A DNA stretch of 64,000 nucleotides, taken from assembly GCA_028868825.1 (NCBI GenBank), contig JAGWTU010000004.1:1-64000 (forward strand). Direction: 5' to 3'. The stretch comes from Burkholderiales bacterium. Its GTDB lineage: Bacteria > Pseudomonadota > Gammaproteobacteria > Burkholderiales > Burkholderiaceae_C. Positions 42,269 to 54,236 of the stretch are shown here, in pieces. A model generated the notes under the pieces. That model worked only from the letters and a program-made list of their open reading frames with translations, did not search any database and was not told the DNA's origin. The first letter of the stretch is position 1; each line of letters opens with the position of its first letter. The translations under genes and the position numbers were made by a program.

Positions 42269-43339
42269 GTGCCGTCTCTCGCCGCGCCCGCTCCGCTGGA
42301 CCTGGTCCGCATCGCCGTCGACTGCATGGGCGGCGACCATGGCGCCGCGGTCACCTTGCCGGCCTGCCGCTCCTTCCTCTCCCGCCATCCCGGCGCCGAG
42401 ATCGTCCTCGTCGGCAGCGCCGCCGCGCTCGAGCCGGCGCGCCACTACGAGCGCTGCTCCTGCGTCGTCGCGACCGAGGTCGTGACGATGGACGACCCGG
42501 TCGAGGTCGCGCTGCGCAAGAAGCGCGATTCGTCGATGCGCGTCGCCATCGGCCAGCTCAAGCTCGGCGCCCATGCCTGCGTCTCGGCCGGCAACACCGG
42601 TGCGCTGATGGCCGTCGCGCGCTACCTGCTGAAGACGCTCGAGGGCATCGACCGCCCGGCCATCGCCACCGTGATGCCGAACCGGCGCGACGGCTACACG
42701 ACGGTGCTCGACCTCGGCGCCAACGTCGACTGCACGCCCGAGAACCTGCTGCAGTTCGCCGTCATGGGCAGCGCGCTCGTCGCCGCGGTCGACGGCAAGG
42801 AGGACCCCAGCGTCGGCCTGCTCAACATCGGCGAGGAAGCGATCAAGGGCAGCGAGACGATCAAGCGCGCCGGCGAACTGCTGCGCCAGGCCGGCGCCGC
42901 CGGGCACATCAACTTCCAGGGCAATGTCGAGGGCAACGACATCTTCAACGGCACGGTCGACATCGTCGTCTGCGACGGTTTCGTCGGCAACGTGCTGCTC
43001 AAGACCTCCGAGGGCCTGGCGGCCATGCTGACCGACTTCATCCGCCAGGAGTTCACGCGCGGCCCGCTGAGCAAGCTCGCCGCGCTCGTCGCGCTGCCGG
43101 TGCTCAAGCGCTTCAAGCACCGCGTCGACCCGCGGCGCTACAACGGTGCCGCGCTGCTGGGCCTGCGCGGGCTGGTCTTCAAGAGCCATGGATCGGCCGA
43201 CGCCTACGCCTTCGAGAACGCGCTGGCGCGGGCGTATGATGCCGCGCGCAACCGGCTGCTGGACCGGGTGCACGACCGACTGGGTCCCACCCTGGCCGCG
43301 CTGCCGACCGGCGACGCCGCGCCGGAACAAGTTGCATGA
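42269..43339 (+). CDS. plsX: Phosphate acyltransferase PlsX
   Basis: 356 residues from a GTG start. The N-terminus [13 protein letters not shown] (about 13-25) is diagnostic. GNTGALMA (about 110-117), LDLGANVDC (about 149-157) and [30 protein letters not shown] (about 217-246) follow. PlsX converts acyl-ACP to acyl phosphate for phospholipid synthesis. It lies 92 bases after rpmF and overlaps fabH by 4 bases. Confidence 0.97.
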   Translation: MPSLAAPAPLDLVRIAVDCMGGDHGAAVTLPACRSFLSRHPGAEIVLVGSAAALEPARHYERCSCVVATEVVTMDDPVEVALRKKRDSSMRVAIGQLKLGAHACVSAGNTGALMAVARYLLKTLEGIDRPAIATVMPNRRDGYTTVLDLGANVDCTPENLLQFAVMGSALVAAVDGKEDPSVGLLNIGEEAIKGSETIKRAGELLRQAGAAGHINFQGNVEGNDIFNGTVDIVVCDGFVGNVLLKTSEGLAAMLTDFIRQEFTRGPLSKLAALVALPVLKRFKHRVDPRRYNGAALLGLRGLVFKSHGSADAYAFENALARAYDAARNRLLDRVHDRLGPTLAALPTGDAAPEQVA

Positions 43340-44325
43340 ATCCCTCGACCTTGCGCTACGCCCGCATCACCGGAACCGGCAGCCATCTGCCGCCGCGCCG
43401 CCTGAGCAACGACGACATGGTCGCGATGCTGGCGGCCCGCGGCGTCGAGACCAGCGACAGCTGGATCGTCGAGCGCACCGGCATCCGCGCGCGCCATTTC
43501 GCTGCCGATGACGTGCGCTGCAGCGACCTCGCGCTGATCGCCGCGCGCCAGGCGCTGCAGGCCGCCGGCCGCCGTGCCGACGAGGTCGACCTCATCATCG
43601 TCGCGACCTCGACGCCGGACATGGTGTTCCCGTCGACCGCCTGCATCCTCCAGCACAAGCTCGGCGCCCATGGCTGCCAGGCCTTCGACCTGCAGGCCGT
43701 GTGCTCGGGCTTCGTCTACGCGCTGTCGGTGGCCGACGCGATGATCCGCGCCGGCAGCGCGCGCTGCGCGCTCATCGTCGGCTCGGAGATCTTCTCGCGC
43801 ATCCTCGACTTCGACGACCGCGGCACCTGCGTGCTGTTCGGCGACGGCGCCGGCGCCGTCGTGCTCGAGGCCAGCAACGAACCCGGCATCCTCGCCACCG
43901 ACCTGCATGCCGATGGCCGCCATGTCGGCATCCTCTGCGTGCCCGGCAGCGTCGCCGGCGGCAAGGTGCAGGGCAGCCCGCTGCTGACGATGGACGGGCC
44001 CGCGGTGTTCAAGCTCGCCGTCGGCGTGCTCGAAAGCGCCGCGCGCGCCGTGCTCGAGAAGGCCGGGCGCCAGGCGGCGCAGGTCGACTGGCTGATCCCG
44101 CACCAGGCCAACATCCGCATCATGCAGGGCACGGCGAAGAAGCTGAAGATGCCGCTGGAGCGCGTCATCGCCACCGTCGACGAGCATGGCAACACCTCGG
44201 CCGCGTCGGTGCCGTTGGCGCTCGATGTCGCCGTGCGCGACGGCCGCGTCAAGCCCGGCCAGACGCTGCTGCTCGAGGGTGTCGGCGGCGGCTTCACCTG
44301 GGGCGCCGTGCTGCTCGATTTCTGA
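43336..44325 (+). CDS. fabH: Beta-ketoacyl-ACP synthase III (FabH)
   Basis: 329 residues, ATGA overlap with plsX. The active-site cysteine is in [10 protein letters not shown] (about residue 122), the histidine in PHQANIRIM (about 256) and the asparagine in [11 protein letters not shown] (about 286). [10 protein letters not shown] is also present. It condenses acetyl-CoA with malonyl-ACP to start fatty-acid synthesis in the cytoplasm. Confidence 0.97.
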   Translation: MNPSTLRYARITGTGSHLPPRRLSNDDMVAMLAARGVETSDSWIVERTGIRARHFAADDVRCSDLALIAARQALQAAGRRADEVDLIIVATSTPDMVFPSTACILQHKLGAHGCQAFDLQAVCSGFVYALSVADAMIRAGSARCALIVGSEIFSRILDFDDRGTCVLFGDGAGAVVLEASNEPGILATDLHADGRHVGILCVPGSVAGGKVQGSPLLTMDGPAVFKLAVGVLESAARAVLEKAGRQAAQVDWLIPHQANIRIMQGTAKKLKMPLERVIATVDEHGNTSAASVPLALDVAVRDGRVKPGQTLLLEGVGGGFTWGAVLLDF

Positions 44326-44337
44326 GAATCCCGTTCC

Positions 44338-45273
44338 ATGACCGCATTCGCATTCGTCTTCCCCGGCCAGGGCTCGCAGGCCGTGGCCATGCTCGACGCC
44401 TGGGGCGAGCACCCGGCCGTCCGTCGCACGCTCGCCGAGGCCTCCGAGGCGCTGGGCGAGGACGTCGCGCGGCTGATCCACGAGGGTCCGAAGGAGGCGC
44501 TGGACCTGACGACCAACACCCAGCCGGTGATGCTCACGGCGGCCATCGCCTGCTACGCCGCCTGGCGCGCCGAGGGCGGCGCCGAGCCGGCCGCGGTGGC
44601 CGGCCATTCGCTGGGCGAATACAGCGCGCTCGTCGCCGCCGGCGCCATCACGCTGGCCGACGCGCTGCCGCTCGTGCGCCTGCGCGCCGCGGCGATGCAG
44701 CAGGCGGTGCCGGTCGGTGCGGGCGCGATGGCGGCCATCCTCGGCCTCGACGCGGCCGCCGTCGCCGAGGGCTGCGCCGCCGTCGCGGCCGACGGCGAGG
44801 TCGTCGCGCCGGCCAACTACAACGACCCGAAGCAGACCGTGATCGCCGGCACCAAGTCCGGCGTCGACCGCGCCTGCGAGAAGCTGAAGGCGATGGGCGC
44901 CAAGCGTGCCCTGCTGCTGCCGGTCTCGGCGCCTTTCCATTCGGCGCTGATGAAGCCGGCCGCCGAGGCGCTGCGCGTGGCGTTGGCCCAGGTCGCGATC
45001 GCCGCGCCGCGCATTCCCGTCGTCAACAATGTCGACGTCGCCGTCGTGACGGAAGCCGATGCGATCCGCGACGCGCTCTACCGCCAGGCCTACGGCCCGG
45101 TACGCTGGGTCGAGGTGACGCAGGCGCTGCGCGCGCGCGGCCTCACGCATGTCTTCGAATGCGGCCCGGGCAAGGTGCTCTCGGGTCTCGTCAAGCGCAT
45201 CGATCCGACGCTCGAGACGCTGTGCATCCAGGACCCCGCCAGCCTGAAGCAGGCGCTGGAGTTGCTCGCATGA
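44338..45273 (+). CDS. fabD: Malonyl-CoA:ACP transacylase (FabD)
   Basis: 311 residues. FVFPGQGSQAVAML (4-17) and the nucleophile elbow GHSLGEYSAL (about 91-100, Ser93) are clear. The catalytic histidine is in SAPFHSALM (about 203). It loads malonate onto ACP for the fab enzymes on either side. It begins 12 bases after fabH and overlaps fabG by 4 bases. Confidence 0.97.
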   Translation: MTAFAFVFPGQGSQAVAMLDAWGEHPAVRRTLAEASEALGEDVARLIHEGPKEALDLTTNTQPVMLTAAIACYAAWRAEGGAEPAAVAGHSLGEYSALVAAGAITLADALPLVRLRAAAMQQAVPVGAGAMAAILGLDAAAVAEGCAAVAADGEVVAPANYNDPKQTVIAGTKSGVDRACEKLKAMGAKRALLLPVSAPFHSALMKPAAEALRVALAQVAIAAPRIPVVNNVDVAVVTEADAIRDALYRQAYGPVRWVEVTQALRARGLTHVFECGPGKVLSGLVKRIDPTLETLCIQDPASLKQALELLA

Positions 45274-46022
45274 GTGCAGCAGAACAAGCCGGCCCGCAGG
45301 TCGCCCTCGTCACCGGCGCCAGCCGCGGCATCGGCCGCGCCATCGCAGCCGCGCTTGCCGAGGCCGGCTACCGCGTCATCGGCACCGCCACCACGCCGGT
45401 CGGCGCCGCCGCGATCGGCGAGGCGCTCGCCGCGTATCCGGGCTGCAAGGGCATCGCGCTCGACGTCACCGACGGCGCCGCACTCGACGCCGCCATCGAA
45501 GCCATCGTCAAGGAACAGGGCGGCCTGCACGTGCTCGTCAACAACGCCGGCATCACGCGCGACATGCTGTCGATGCGGATGAAGGATGCCGAGTGGGACG
45601 CCGTCGTCGACACCAATCTCAAGGCCGTGTTCCGCGCCTGCCGCGCTGCCACCCGACCGATGATGAAGCAGCGCTACGGGCGCATCGTCAACATCACCTC
45701 GGTCGTCGGCGCGCTGGGCAATGCCGGCCAGGCGAACTATGCCGCCGCCAAGGCCGGCGTCGCCGGGATGTCGCGCGCGCTGGCGCGCGAGCTCGGGGCG
45801 CGCAACATCACCGTCAACTGCATCGCCCCCGGGTTCATCGACACCGACATGACCCAGGGACTGCCCGAGGCGGCCAAGACCGCGCTGCTGGCGCAGATCC
45901 CGCTCGGCCGGCTCGGCCGTCCCGAGGAGATCGCCCAGTCGGTGGTCTTCCTGGCCGGTCCGGGGGGCGCCTACATCACGGGCACCGAGCTGCACGTCAA
46001 CGGCGGCATGCACATGAGTTGA
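45270..46022 (+). CDS. fabG: 3-oxoacyl-ACP reductase (FabG)
   Basis: 250 residues; ATG overlaps the fabD stop (ATGA), and the much longer frame open upstream is a shadow. TGASRGIGRAIA (about 14-25) binds NADPH, NNAGITRD (about 90-97) is structural, and the catalytic Ser-Tyr-Lys lie in NITSVVGALGNAGQANYAAAK (S143, Y156, K160 approximately). PGFIDTDM and the C-terminal HVNGGMHMS are typical. It performs the first reduction of the elongation cycle. Confidence 0.97.
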   Translation: MSAAEQAGPQVALVTGASRGIGRAIAAALAEAGYRVIGTATTPVGAAAIGEALAAYPGCKGIALDVTDGAALDAAIEAIVKEQGGLHVLVNNAGITRDMLSMRMKDAEWDAVVDTNLKAVFRACRAATRPMMKQRYGRIVNITSVVGALGNAGQANYAAAKAGVAGMSRALARELGARNITVNCIAPGFIDTDMTQGLPEAAKTALLAQIPLGRLGRPEEIAQSVVFLAGPGGAYITGTELHVNGGMHMS

Positions 46023-46108
46023 GGCGCCGCCTCGGACTGACATATCCGGTCCTGGCCCCGCCGGTAGAATCGCGGGCTGTTTGAACCGACCCCACTCCTG
46101 GAGGAGTC

Positions 46109-46348
46109 ATGAGCGATATCGAAGCGCGAGTCAAGAAGATCATTGCCGAACAACTCGGCGTTCCCGAATCCGACGTCACGAACGAGAAGGCCTTCGTCGC
46201 CGACCTCGGCGCCGACTCGCTCGACACCGTCGAACTGGTGATGGCGCTCGAGGACGAGTTCGGCATCGAGATCCCCGACGAGGAGGCCGAGAAGATCACC
46301 ACCGTGCAGCTGGCGATCGACTACGCGTCCACCCACCAGAAGGCCTGA
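46109..46348 (+). CDS. acpP: Acyl carrier protein
   Basis: 79 residues, acidic, with the phosphopantetheine site [15 protein letters not shown] (Ser38 approximately). CTGGAGGAG provides a strong ribosome site. The 86-base gap from fabG contains a TAGAAT hexamer (46065-46070) that could be a -10 box, as ACP is usually needed in excess over the enzymes. AcpS, which modifies it, is encoded at 58802. Confidence 0.98.
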   Translation: MSDIEARVKKIIAEQLGVPESDVTNEKAFVADLGADSLDTVELVMALEDEFGIEIPDEEAEKITTVQLAIDYASTHQKA

Positions 46349-46405
46349 AGTCAAAGTGCAAGCGCGCGCATCGCGGGCCGCGATGGCGGCGAGCGGGGGG
46401 TCGCT

Positions 46406-47650
<1,245 letters not shown>

Positions 47651-47655
47651 GCACC

Positions 47656-48075
47656 ATGCGCGCGGCGCCGTCGGTGAGCCTGTGCTGCCGCGGCGGCCAG
47701 GGCTGGCGGGTGGCGCAGGCGCTGCTGCCGGCCGTGGCCGCGGCGGCGTTCGCCGCCTGGGTCGGCAGCTGGATCGAGATCGACCCCGTTGCGACGCTGG
47801 CCGCGACCTCGCTCGCGGCCCTCGCCGCAGGGGGCTTGGCCTGGCGCGCCGGCGCGCCGCGTGCGGTCGCGCTGGCCTGGGATGGTGAATGCTGGAGCGC
47901 CGACGGGCAAACGGGTGAACTCGACGTGATGATCGACCTCGGATCCTGGCTGTTGCTGCGACTGCGCGGCGCCGCGCAGCCGCGCTGGATCGCCGTCGCC
48001 GCGGCCGACGCCGGTGCGGCGATGCATGCGCTGCGCTGCGCCGTCCACGCCCGGATCCCGACGCCGCGGCCCTGA
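47656..48075 (+). CDS. Small membrane protein, YgfX/CptA-like, between fabF and rpoE
   Basis: 139 residues from ATG 47656, 5 bases after fabF. There are two closely spaced hydrophobic segments (about 20-40 and 47-65), followed by a soluble beta-type C-terminus with ALAWDGECWSADGQ and WLLLRLRG. This is the layout of YgfX/CptA-type proteins, but identity is too low to be sure. The rpoE ATG follows its TGA without any spacer, so translation of the two is likely coupled. A role in envelope stress is only suggested by position. Confidence 0.7.
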   Translation: MRAAPSVSLCCRGGQGWRVAQALLPAVAAAAFAAWVGSWIEIDPVATLAATSLAALAAGGLAWRAGAPRAVALAWDGECWSADGQTGELDVMIDLGSWLLLRLRGAAQPRWIAVAAADAGAAMHALRCAVHARIPTPRP

Positions 48076-48687
48076 ATGAGCGACCCCGAGGCCGATGCCC
48101 TGCTCGTCGACCGTGCCAAGCGCGGCGACCAGCGCGCCTTCGAGATGCTGGTCGTCAAGTACCAGCGCCGCGTCGAGCGTTTGATCGGGCGCATGGTTCG
48201 CGACACCGATCTGGTCCAGGATATCGCCCAGGAGAGCTTCATCCGGGCGTATCGGGCGTTGCCGCAGTTCCGCGGCGACAGCGCCTTCTATACCTGGCTC
48301 TATCGCATCGCCGTCAACACGGCCAAGAAGTCCTTGATGGATCTGAAGCGCGACCCCCTGGTTTTCGAGTCGGCGCGTGGCGGTGGCGGCGAGGACGGGG
48401 ACGAAACTTCGCGCATCGAGAACGAACTAAGCGACGGTTCGACCCCCGATGCCGTGCTGGCCAGCAAGGAAATCGCCGCCGCAGTGAACTCGGCGATCGA
48501 AGCGCTGTCAGAGGATCTGCGCCAGGCGATCACGCTGCGCGAGATCGAAGGCCTGAGCTACGAAGAGATTGCCGAAGCCATGAACTGTCCCATCGGTACC
48601 GTTCGTTCCCGCATCTTCCGTGCACGCGAGGCGATTTCGCTGCGTCTGCGTCCCCTGCTCGATACCCGAGAGGGCGAGCGCTGGTAA
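48076..48687 (+). CDS. rpoE: RNA polymerase sigma factor RpoE (AlgU)
   Basis: 203 residues with sigma region 2 (YQRRVERLIGRMVRDTDLVQDIAQESFIRAYRALPQFRGDSAFYTWLYRIAVN, about residues 26-80) and region 4 (LRQAITLREIEGLSYEEIAEAMNCPIGTVRSRIFRARE, about 152-190). An acidic linker lies between. It directs transcription of envelope-stress genes and is held by RseA. It begins immediately after the preceding stop and is followed by rseA, rseB and degP. Confidence 0.97.
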   Translation: MSDPEADALLVDRAKRGDQRAFEMLVVKYQRRVERLIGRMVRDTDLVQDIAQESFIRAYRALPQFRGDSAFYTWLYRIAVNTAKKSLMDLKRDPLVFESARGGGGEDGDETSRIENELSDGSTPDAVLASKEIAAAVNSAIEALSEDLRQAITLREIEGLSYEEIAEAMNCPIGTVRSRIFRAREAISLRLRPLLDTREGERW

Positions 48688-48724
48688 GCGCCGGCCCGTC
48701 TCAGACCAACCCAGCCGCACCATC

Positions 48725-49336
48725 ATGAAGCCCGAACCGGTCTCCCCCGCATCCGAACCCGTCGACCCCAGGGCCTGGGTCTCGGCCCTGGTCGACGGCG
48801 AGACCGACGCGCTCGACCGCGCCTGCGGGGTCTGGCGCGAAAGCGCCGAGGCCCGCAGCGCCTGGCATGCCTACCACCTGATCGGCGACGTCATGCGCAG
48901 CGAGGATCTGGCTGCCGACCCGGCGCGCGACGCCCGCTTCCTGGTGGGCCTGCGCGAGCGTCTGGCGAGCGAGCCGGTGGTGCTCGCGCCGGTGCGCCGG
49001 CGCCACGTCTGGATGGTGCCCGCCGCGGTCGCCGCCGGCTTCGTCGCCGTCGCCGGCGTGCTGGTCGTGGCGCGCATGGGCGGCGGCAGCGCGCCGGTGG
49101 CCGCCGAGCTCGCCGCGGCGTCCAGCGCCGTGCCGGCGCATATGGTCGCCGCGGGCGTGATGACAGGCCAGCAAGCGGGCCAGCGCATCGACGACGACGG
49201 CCTGATCCGCGATGCGCGGCTCGACGAGTTCCTGCGCGCGCACCAGTTCGCCAGCGGCGGCGCCGCCATCGCGGTGCCCAGCGGCGCGTTGCGGCGCGTC
49301 GAGATCGTCGTCGTTCCTGCGGCTCCGGCGCGGTGA
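48725..49336 (+). CDS. rseA: Anti-sigma-E factor RseA (MucA-like)
   Basis: 203 residues from ATG 48725. The cytoplasmic N-terminus (WVSALVDGETDALDRAC through HAYHLIGDVMRSE, about 14-58) matches the RseA sigma-binding domain. A single membrane helix follows (about 95-117). The periplasmic part is short and ends in a Val/Ala-rich tail. Regulated proteolysis releases RpoE. The stop overlaps the rseB GTG (GTGA). Confidence 0.93.
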   Translation: MKPEPVSPASEPVDPRAWVSALVDGETDALDRACGVWRESAEARSAWHAYHLIGDVMRSEDLAADPARDARFLVGLRERLASEPVVLAPVRRRHVWMVPAAVAAGFVAVAGVLVVARMGGGSAPVAAELAAASSAVPAHMVAAGVMTGQQAGQRIDDDGLIRDARLDEFLRAHQFASGGAAIAVPSGALRRVEIVVVPAAPAR

Positions 49337-50361
49337 GGCCGTTGCGTGGCTCGCGCTGGCTGCCGCTGGCGCTCCTGATGTCGTGCCTGGTGCAGGCGCA
49401 TGCCGCCAGCGCCGAGGGACCGGTGCCGGTCCTCGAAGGGCGGGCCTGGCTGGCGCGTATCCGCGCCGCCGCCGACAGCGGCAATTACCGCGGCACGATG
49501 GTCTTCAGCGCCGGCGGCGCGATCACCGCGTCGCGCGTATCGCACTACGTCGTCGGCGAACAGACCTACGAGGAACTCGAGTCGCTCGACGGGCGCCAGC
49601 AGAACATCGTCCGCCACAACGACGACGTGCAGACGCTGTGGCCGCAGCGCCATGTCGCGGTGATCGAGAAGCGCGAGACGCTGTCGGCCTGGTCGACGAC
49701 ACCGCAGGAGGTCGATCCGCGCGCGCTCGATCAGTACCTGCTGCTGCGCGAGGGCAGCGGCCGTGTCGCCGGCCGCGAGGCCACGGTCTTCCTGCTCGAG
49801 CCGCACGACGCGCTGCGCTACGCCCAGCGGCTGTGGGCCGATCGCGCCACCGGGCTGGTGCTGCGCGCCGACGTGATGGGCATGGCGCTGCGCGCCGGCG
49901 GACCGCGGCCGATCCTCGAGTCGACGGCTTTCAGCGAGGTCTCGGTCGGCGTGCGCGCGCAGCCCGAGTCGGTGACGCGGGCGATGCGCAACCTCGACAA
50001 GTCGAGCAACTACAAGATCATGCGTCCGACGCAGCAGCGCACGACGCTGGCCAGCGAGGGCTGGACCCTGGCGGCGCCGGTCGCGGGCTTCGCGCTCGCC
50101 GGCTGCGTGCGGCGGGGGATGGAGACCGCGGGCGACGACGAGCCCGTGCTGCAGGCGGTATTCACCGACGGCTTGACCCATGTCTCCGTCTTCATCGAGA
50201 ACTTCAAGCCCGACCGTCATAGCGGCGAGATGGCCGCGCAACGCGGCGCCACCGCGACGCTGATGACGCGCCGGGGCGATTATTGGGTGACCGCCGTCGG
50301 CGACGTGCCGACGGCGACGCTGCAGCTGTTCTCCGTCGCACTTCAGCGCCAGCGGCGCTGA
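49333..50361 (+). CDS. rseB: Sigma-E regulatory protein RseB (MucB)
   Basis: 342 residues from a GTG start. The signal peptide is WLPLALLMSCLVQAHAASA (about 7-25). The N-terminal LolA-like domain starts with WLARIRAAADSGNYRGTMVFSAGG (about 37-60), and a smaller C-terminal domain includes GWTLAAPVAGFAL and FTDGLTHVSVFIE. It binds RseA in the periplasm and delays its cleavage, and senses lipid signals in related species. Confidence 0.95.
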   Translation: MRPLRGSRWLPLALLMSCLVQAHAASAEGPVPVLEGRAWLARIRAAADSGNYRGTMVFSAGGAITASRVSHYVVGEQTYEELESLDGRQQNIVRHNDDVQTLWPQRHVAVIEKRETLSAWSTTPQEVDPRALDQYLLLREGSGRVAGREATVFLLEPHDALRYAQRLWADRATGLVLRADVMGMALRAGGPRPILESTAFSEVSVGVRAQPESVTRAMRNLDKSSNYKIMRPTQQRTTLASEGWTLAAPVAGFALAGCVRRGMETAGDDEPVLQAVFTDGLTHVSVFIENFKPDRHSGEMAAQRGATATLMTRRGDYWVTAVGDVPTATLQLFSVALQRQRR

Positions 50362-50413
50362 AGCGTCGCGGCCTCGGGCCGCCTTTCCTTGTCCGTCCCA
50401 CTGAAGCCTCAGC

Positions 50414-51874
50414 ATGAAAACCAAGTCACTGACTCCTGTACGTTCCTGGTCCGCCGGCATCGCACTCGGGCTGGCCGCACTCGGTGCGGGCCATGCCTGG
50501 TCGGCACCCGCAGCCGCGCCGGCGGCGGTCGCGATGCCCGATTTCACCGAGCTCGTCGAGCGCGTCAGCCCCTCGGTCGTCAACATCCGCACGACCGAGA
50601 AGCGCGCCAGAGGCGGCAACAGCGGCGGCCAGCTCGATCCGAACATCGAGGAGTTCTTCCGCCGCTTCGGCATCCCGCTGCCCAACAACCGCAACCCGCG
50701 GCAGGCGCCGAACCCCGACGACGAACCGCAGCAGCGCGGCATCGGCTCGGGCTTCATCATCAGCCCCGACGGCTACGTGATGACCAACGCCCATGTCGTC
50801 GACGGCGCCGACGAGGTCATCGTCACGCTCACCGACAAGCGCGAGCTCAAGGCCCGCATCGTCGGTGCCGACAAGCGCAGCGACGTCGCCGTCGTGAAGG
50901 TCGATGCGACCGGACTGCCGGCGGTGAAGATGGGCGACGTGAGCCAGCTCAAGGTCGGCCAATGGGTGCTGGCGATCGGCTCGCCGTTCAACCTCGAGAA
51001 CACCGTCACGGCCGGCATCGTCAGCGCCAAACAGCGCGACACCGGCGACTACCTGCCGCTGATCCAGACCGACGTGCCGATCAACCCCGGCAACTCGGGC
51101 GGCCCGCTGATCAACATGCGCGGTGAGGTCGTCGGCATCAACTCGCAGATCTACAGCCGCTCGGGCGGCTACATGGGCATCAGCTTCTCGATCCCGATCG
51201 ACGAGGCGATCCGCGTCGCCGACCAGCTGCGCACCACCGGACGCGTCATCCGCGGCCGCATCGGCGTCTCGATCAGCGCGGTGACCAAGGAGGTCGCCGA
51301 GTCGATCGGCCTGGGCCAGCCGCGCGGCGCGCTCGTGCAGGGCGTCGAGAAGGATAGCCCGGCCGAGAAGGCCGGCGTCGAGGCGGGCGACATCATCGTC
51401 AAGGTCGATGGCCGTGCGGTCGACAAGTCCAGCGATCTGCCGCGCATGATCGGCGCCGTCAAGCCCGGCACGCGCGCGACGCTGCAGGTGTTCCGCCGCG
51501 GTGCGAGCAAGGACCTGGGCGTCACCGTCGCCGAACTCGAGAGCGATCGTCCGGCGCACGCGCCCGGCGGCGAGCCCGGCACGCCGGCGCCCGCCGTCAA
51601 GAGCGTGCTCGGCCTGACCGTGTCCAACCTCAGCGACGATGCGAAGAAGGAGCTGCGCGTGCGCGGCGGCGTGCGTGTCGATTCGGTCGACGGCGCGGCG
51701 GCAAGGGCCGGTCTGCGCGAAGGTGACGTCATCCTCTCGCTCGACAACCAGGACATCGCCGACGCCAAGCAGTTCGCTGCCGTGGCCGGCAAGGCCGAGA
51801 AGTCCAAGGCCGTGAGCGTGCTGGTGCGCCGCGGCGACTGGACCAACTACCTCGTGATCCGGCCCAGCCGCTGA
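50414..51874 (+). CDS. degP: Periplasmic serine protease DegP/MucD (HtrA family)
   Basis: 486 residues. A signal peptide (about 1-35) leads into a trypsin-like domain with the catalytic His in MTNAHVVDG (about 130), Asp in KRSDVAVVK (about 160) and Ser in NPGNSGGPL (about 234). Two PDZ domains follow (about 285-375 and 395-480). It degrades misfolded envelope proteins and completes the rpoE-rseA-rseB-degP module. A 546-base structured gap follows. Confidence 0.96.
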   Translation: MKTKSLTPVRSWSAGIALGLAALGAGHAWSAPAAAPAAVAMPDFTELVERVSPSVVNIRTTEKRARGGNSGGQLDPNIEEFFRRFGIPLPNNRNPRQAPNPDDEPQQRGIGSGFIISPDGYVMTNAHVVDGADEVIVTLTDKRELKARIVGADKRSDVAVVKVDATGLPAVKMGDVSQLKVGQWVLAIGSPFNLENTVTAGIVSAKQRDTGDYLPLIQTDVPINPGNSGGPLINMRGEVVGINSQIYSRSGGYMGISFSIPIDEAIRVADQLRTTGRVIRGRIGVSISAVTKEVAESIGLGQPRGALVQGVEKDSPAEKAGVEAGDIIVKVDGRAVDKSSDLPRMIGAVKPGTRATLQVFRRGASKDLGVTVAELESDRPAHAPGGEPGTPAPAVKSVLGLTVSNLSDDAKKELRVRGGVRVDSVDGAAARAGLREGDVILSLDNQDIADAKQFAAVAGKAEKSKAVSVLVRRGDWTNYLVIRPSR

Positions 51875-51895
51875 TCGACAAGACCCGGTCGGCCG

Positions 51896-51919
51896 CTCGG
51901 AATAGTCGACTATTCCGAG
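51896..51919. repeat. 24-base perfect palindrome after degP
   Basis: CTCGGAATAG, TCGA, CTATTCCGAG reads the same on both strands over all 24 bases and lies 21 bases after the degP stop. As RNA it forms a 10-bp hairpin without a T-tract. It may help end or protect the sigma-E operon transcript, or bind a dimeric regulator. Confidence 0.55.
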
Positions 51920-51932
51920 TGGTCTTTCCGCA

Positions 51933-51994
51933 TGACGAAGTGATTTCTGACGCCGAGAGTGGCATGTTTCCTGCCCGGTCGGACCACTTCGTCA
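51933..51994. repeat. 10-bp inverted repeat TGACGAAGTG...CACTTCGTCA
   Basis: Arms at 51933-51942 and 51985-51994 are perfect complements separated by 42 bases. A related shorter element (GTGACTTCTCACTTC) follows directly, giving alternative pairings. Its role is unknown. Confidence 0.45.
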
Positions 51995-52237
51995 GTGACT
52001 TCTCACTTCGGTTTCGGGCCGACTTCGATTAGCGGTTCCAGCGTCTAGAATGCGCCCCGTCGAGGCCGGTTTTACCCTTGGCCGGCGCTCAAAGTCACCG
52101 TTCTGCAACGGCGTTCCGGGGTTCCACCAGGGTTGTTTATTTCCTGTGGATAAGTACATCCTGTCGGATCGCTGCAACGGCCGGAAATCAAGCAATGACG
52201 CGGGTTCCCGGGTAGTTCTTTTGGCTACAATGAACGC

Positions 52238-52302
52238 CCAACAAGCAGTTGCCAAACGTTCTGTTGGAAGGCGCGTCACCCACTTGGACGCGCCTTTTTT
52301 TT
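52238..52302 (+). ncRNA. Candidate small RNA or lepA leader attenuator
   Basis: TACAAT at 52226-52231 would place a transcript start near 52238. The RNA would end at the intrinsic terminator (T-run 52295-52302), giving about 65 nt with one 3' hairpin, a layout typical of small regulatory RNAs and of attenuated leaders. The -35 match is poor (TTCCCG with 15-base spacing). No family was recognised, and no expression evidence is available. Confidence 0.4.
52268..52302 (+). terminator. Intrinsic terminator upstream of lepA
   Basis: A 10-bp perfect stem (AAGGCGCGTC at 52268-52277 and GACGCGCCTT at 52287-52296, 9-base loop) runs into eight T residues (52295-52302) on the + strand. It lies 118 bases before the lepA start, so lepA needs a promoter downstream of it or regulated read-through. 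Confidence 0.9.
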
Positions 52303-52420
52303 GGCTGACTTCGATCGGGGCAAGGCGCCGCGCGCCGACGCATCGCCAAGCGATGCAAGCCTGAGTCGCAGCGGCCCAGCTGCTGCCGCGCAAGGCCCCC
52401 GGCAGACGCCGTTCGAGACC

Positions 52421-54229
<1,809 letters not shown>

Positions 54230-54236
54230 TACCAAC

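Larger units (their letters stand above)
51875..52420. other. Structured degP-lepA intergenic region
   Basis: 546 bases with no convincing gene. In order it contains a 24-base perfect palindrome (51896-51919), a wide inverted repeat (51933-51994), a TAGAAT hexamer (52046-52051), a sequence equal to the DnaA-box consensus (52145-52153), a TACAAT hexamer (52226-52231) and an intrinsic terminator (52268-52302). The last 118 bases before lepA lack an obvious ribosome site. A frame of 104 codons crosses the region but runs through the terminator and shows no protein features. Confidence 0.7.

Noticed and set aside
52050..52364. 104-codon frame in the degP-lepA gap
   Set aside because: It crosses a strong intrinsic terminator, has no ribosome site and shows no protein-like composition.
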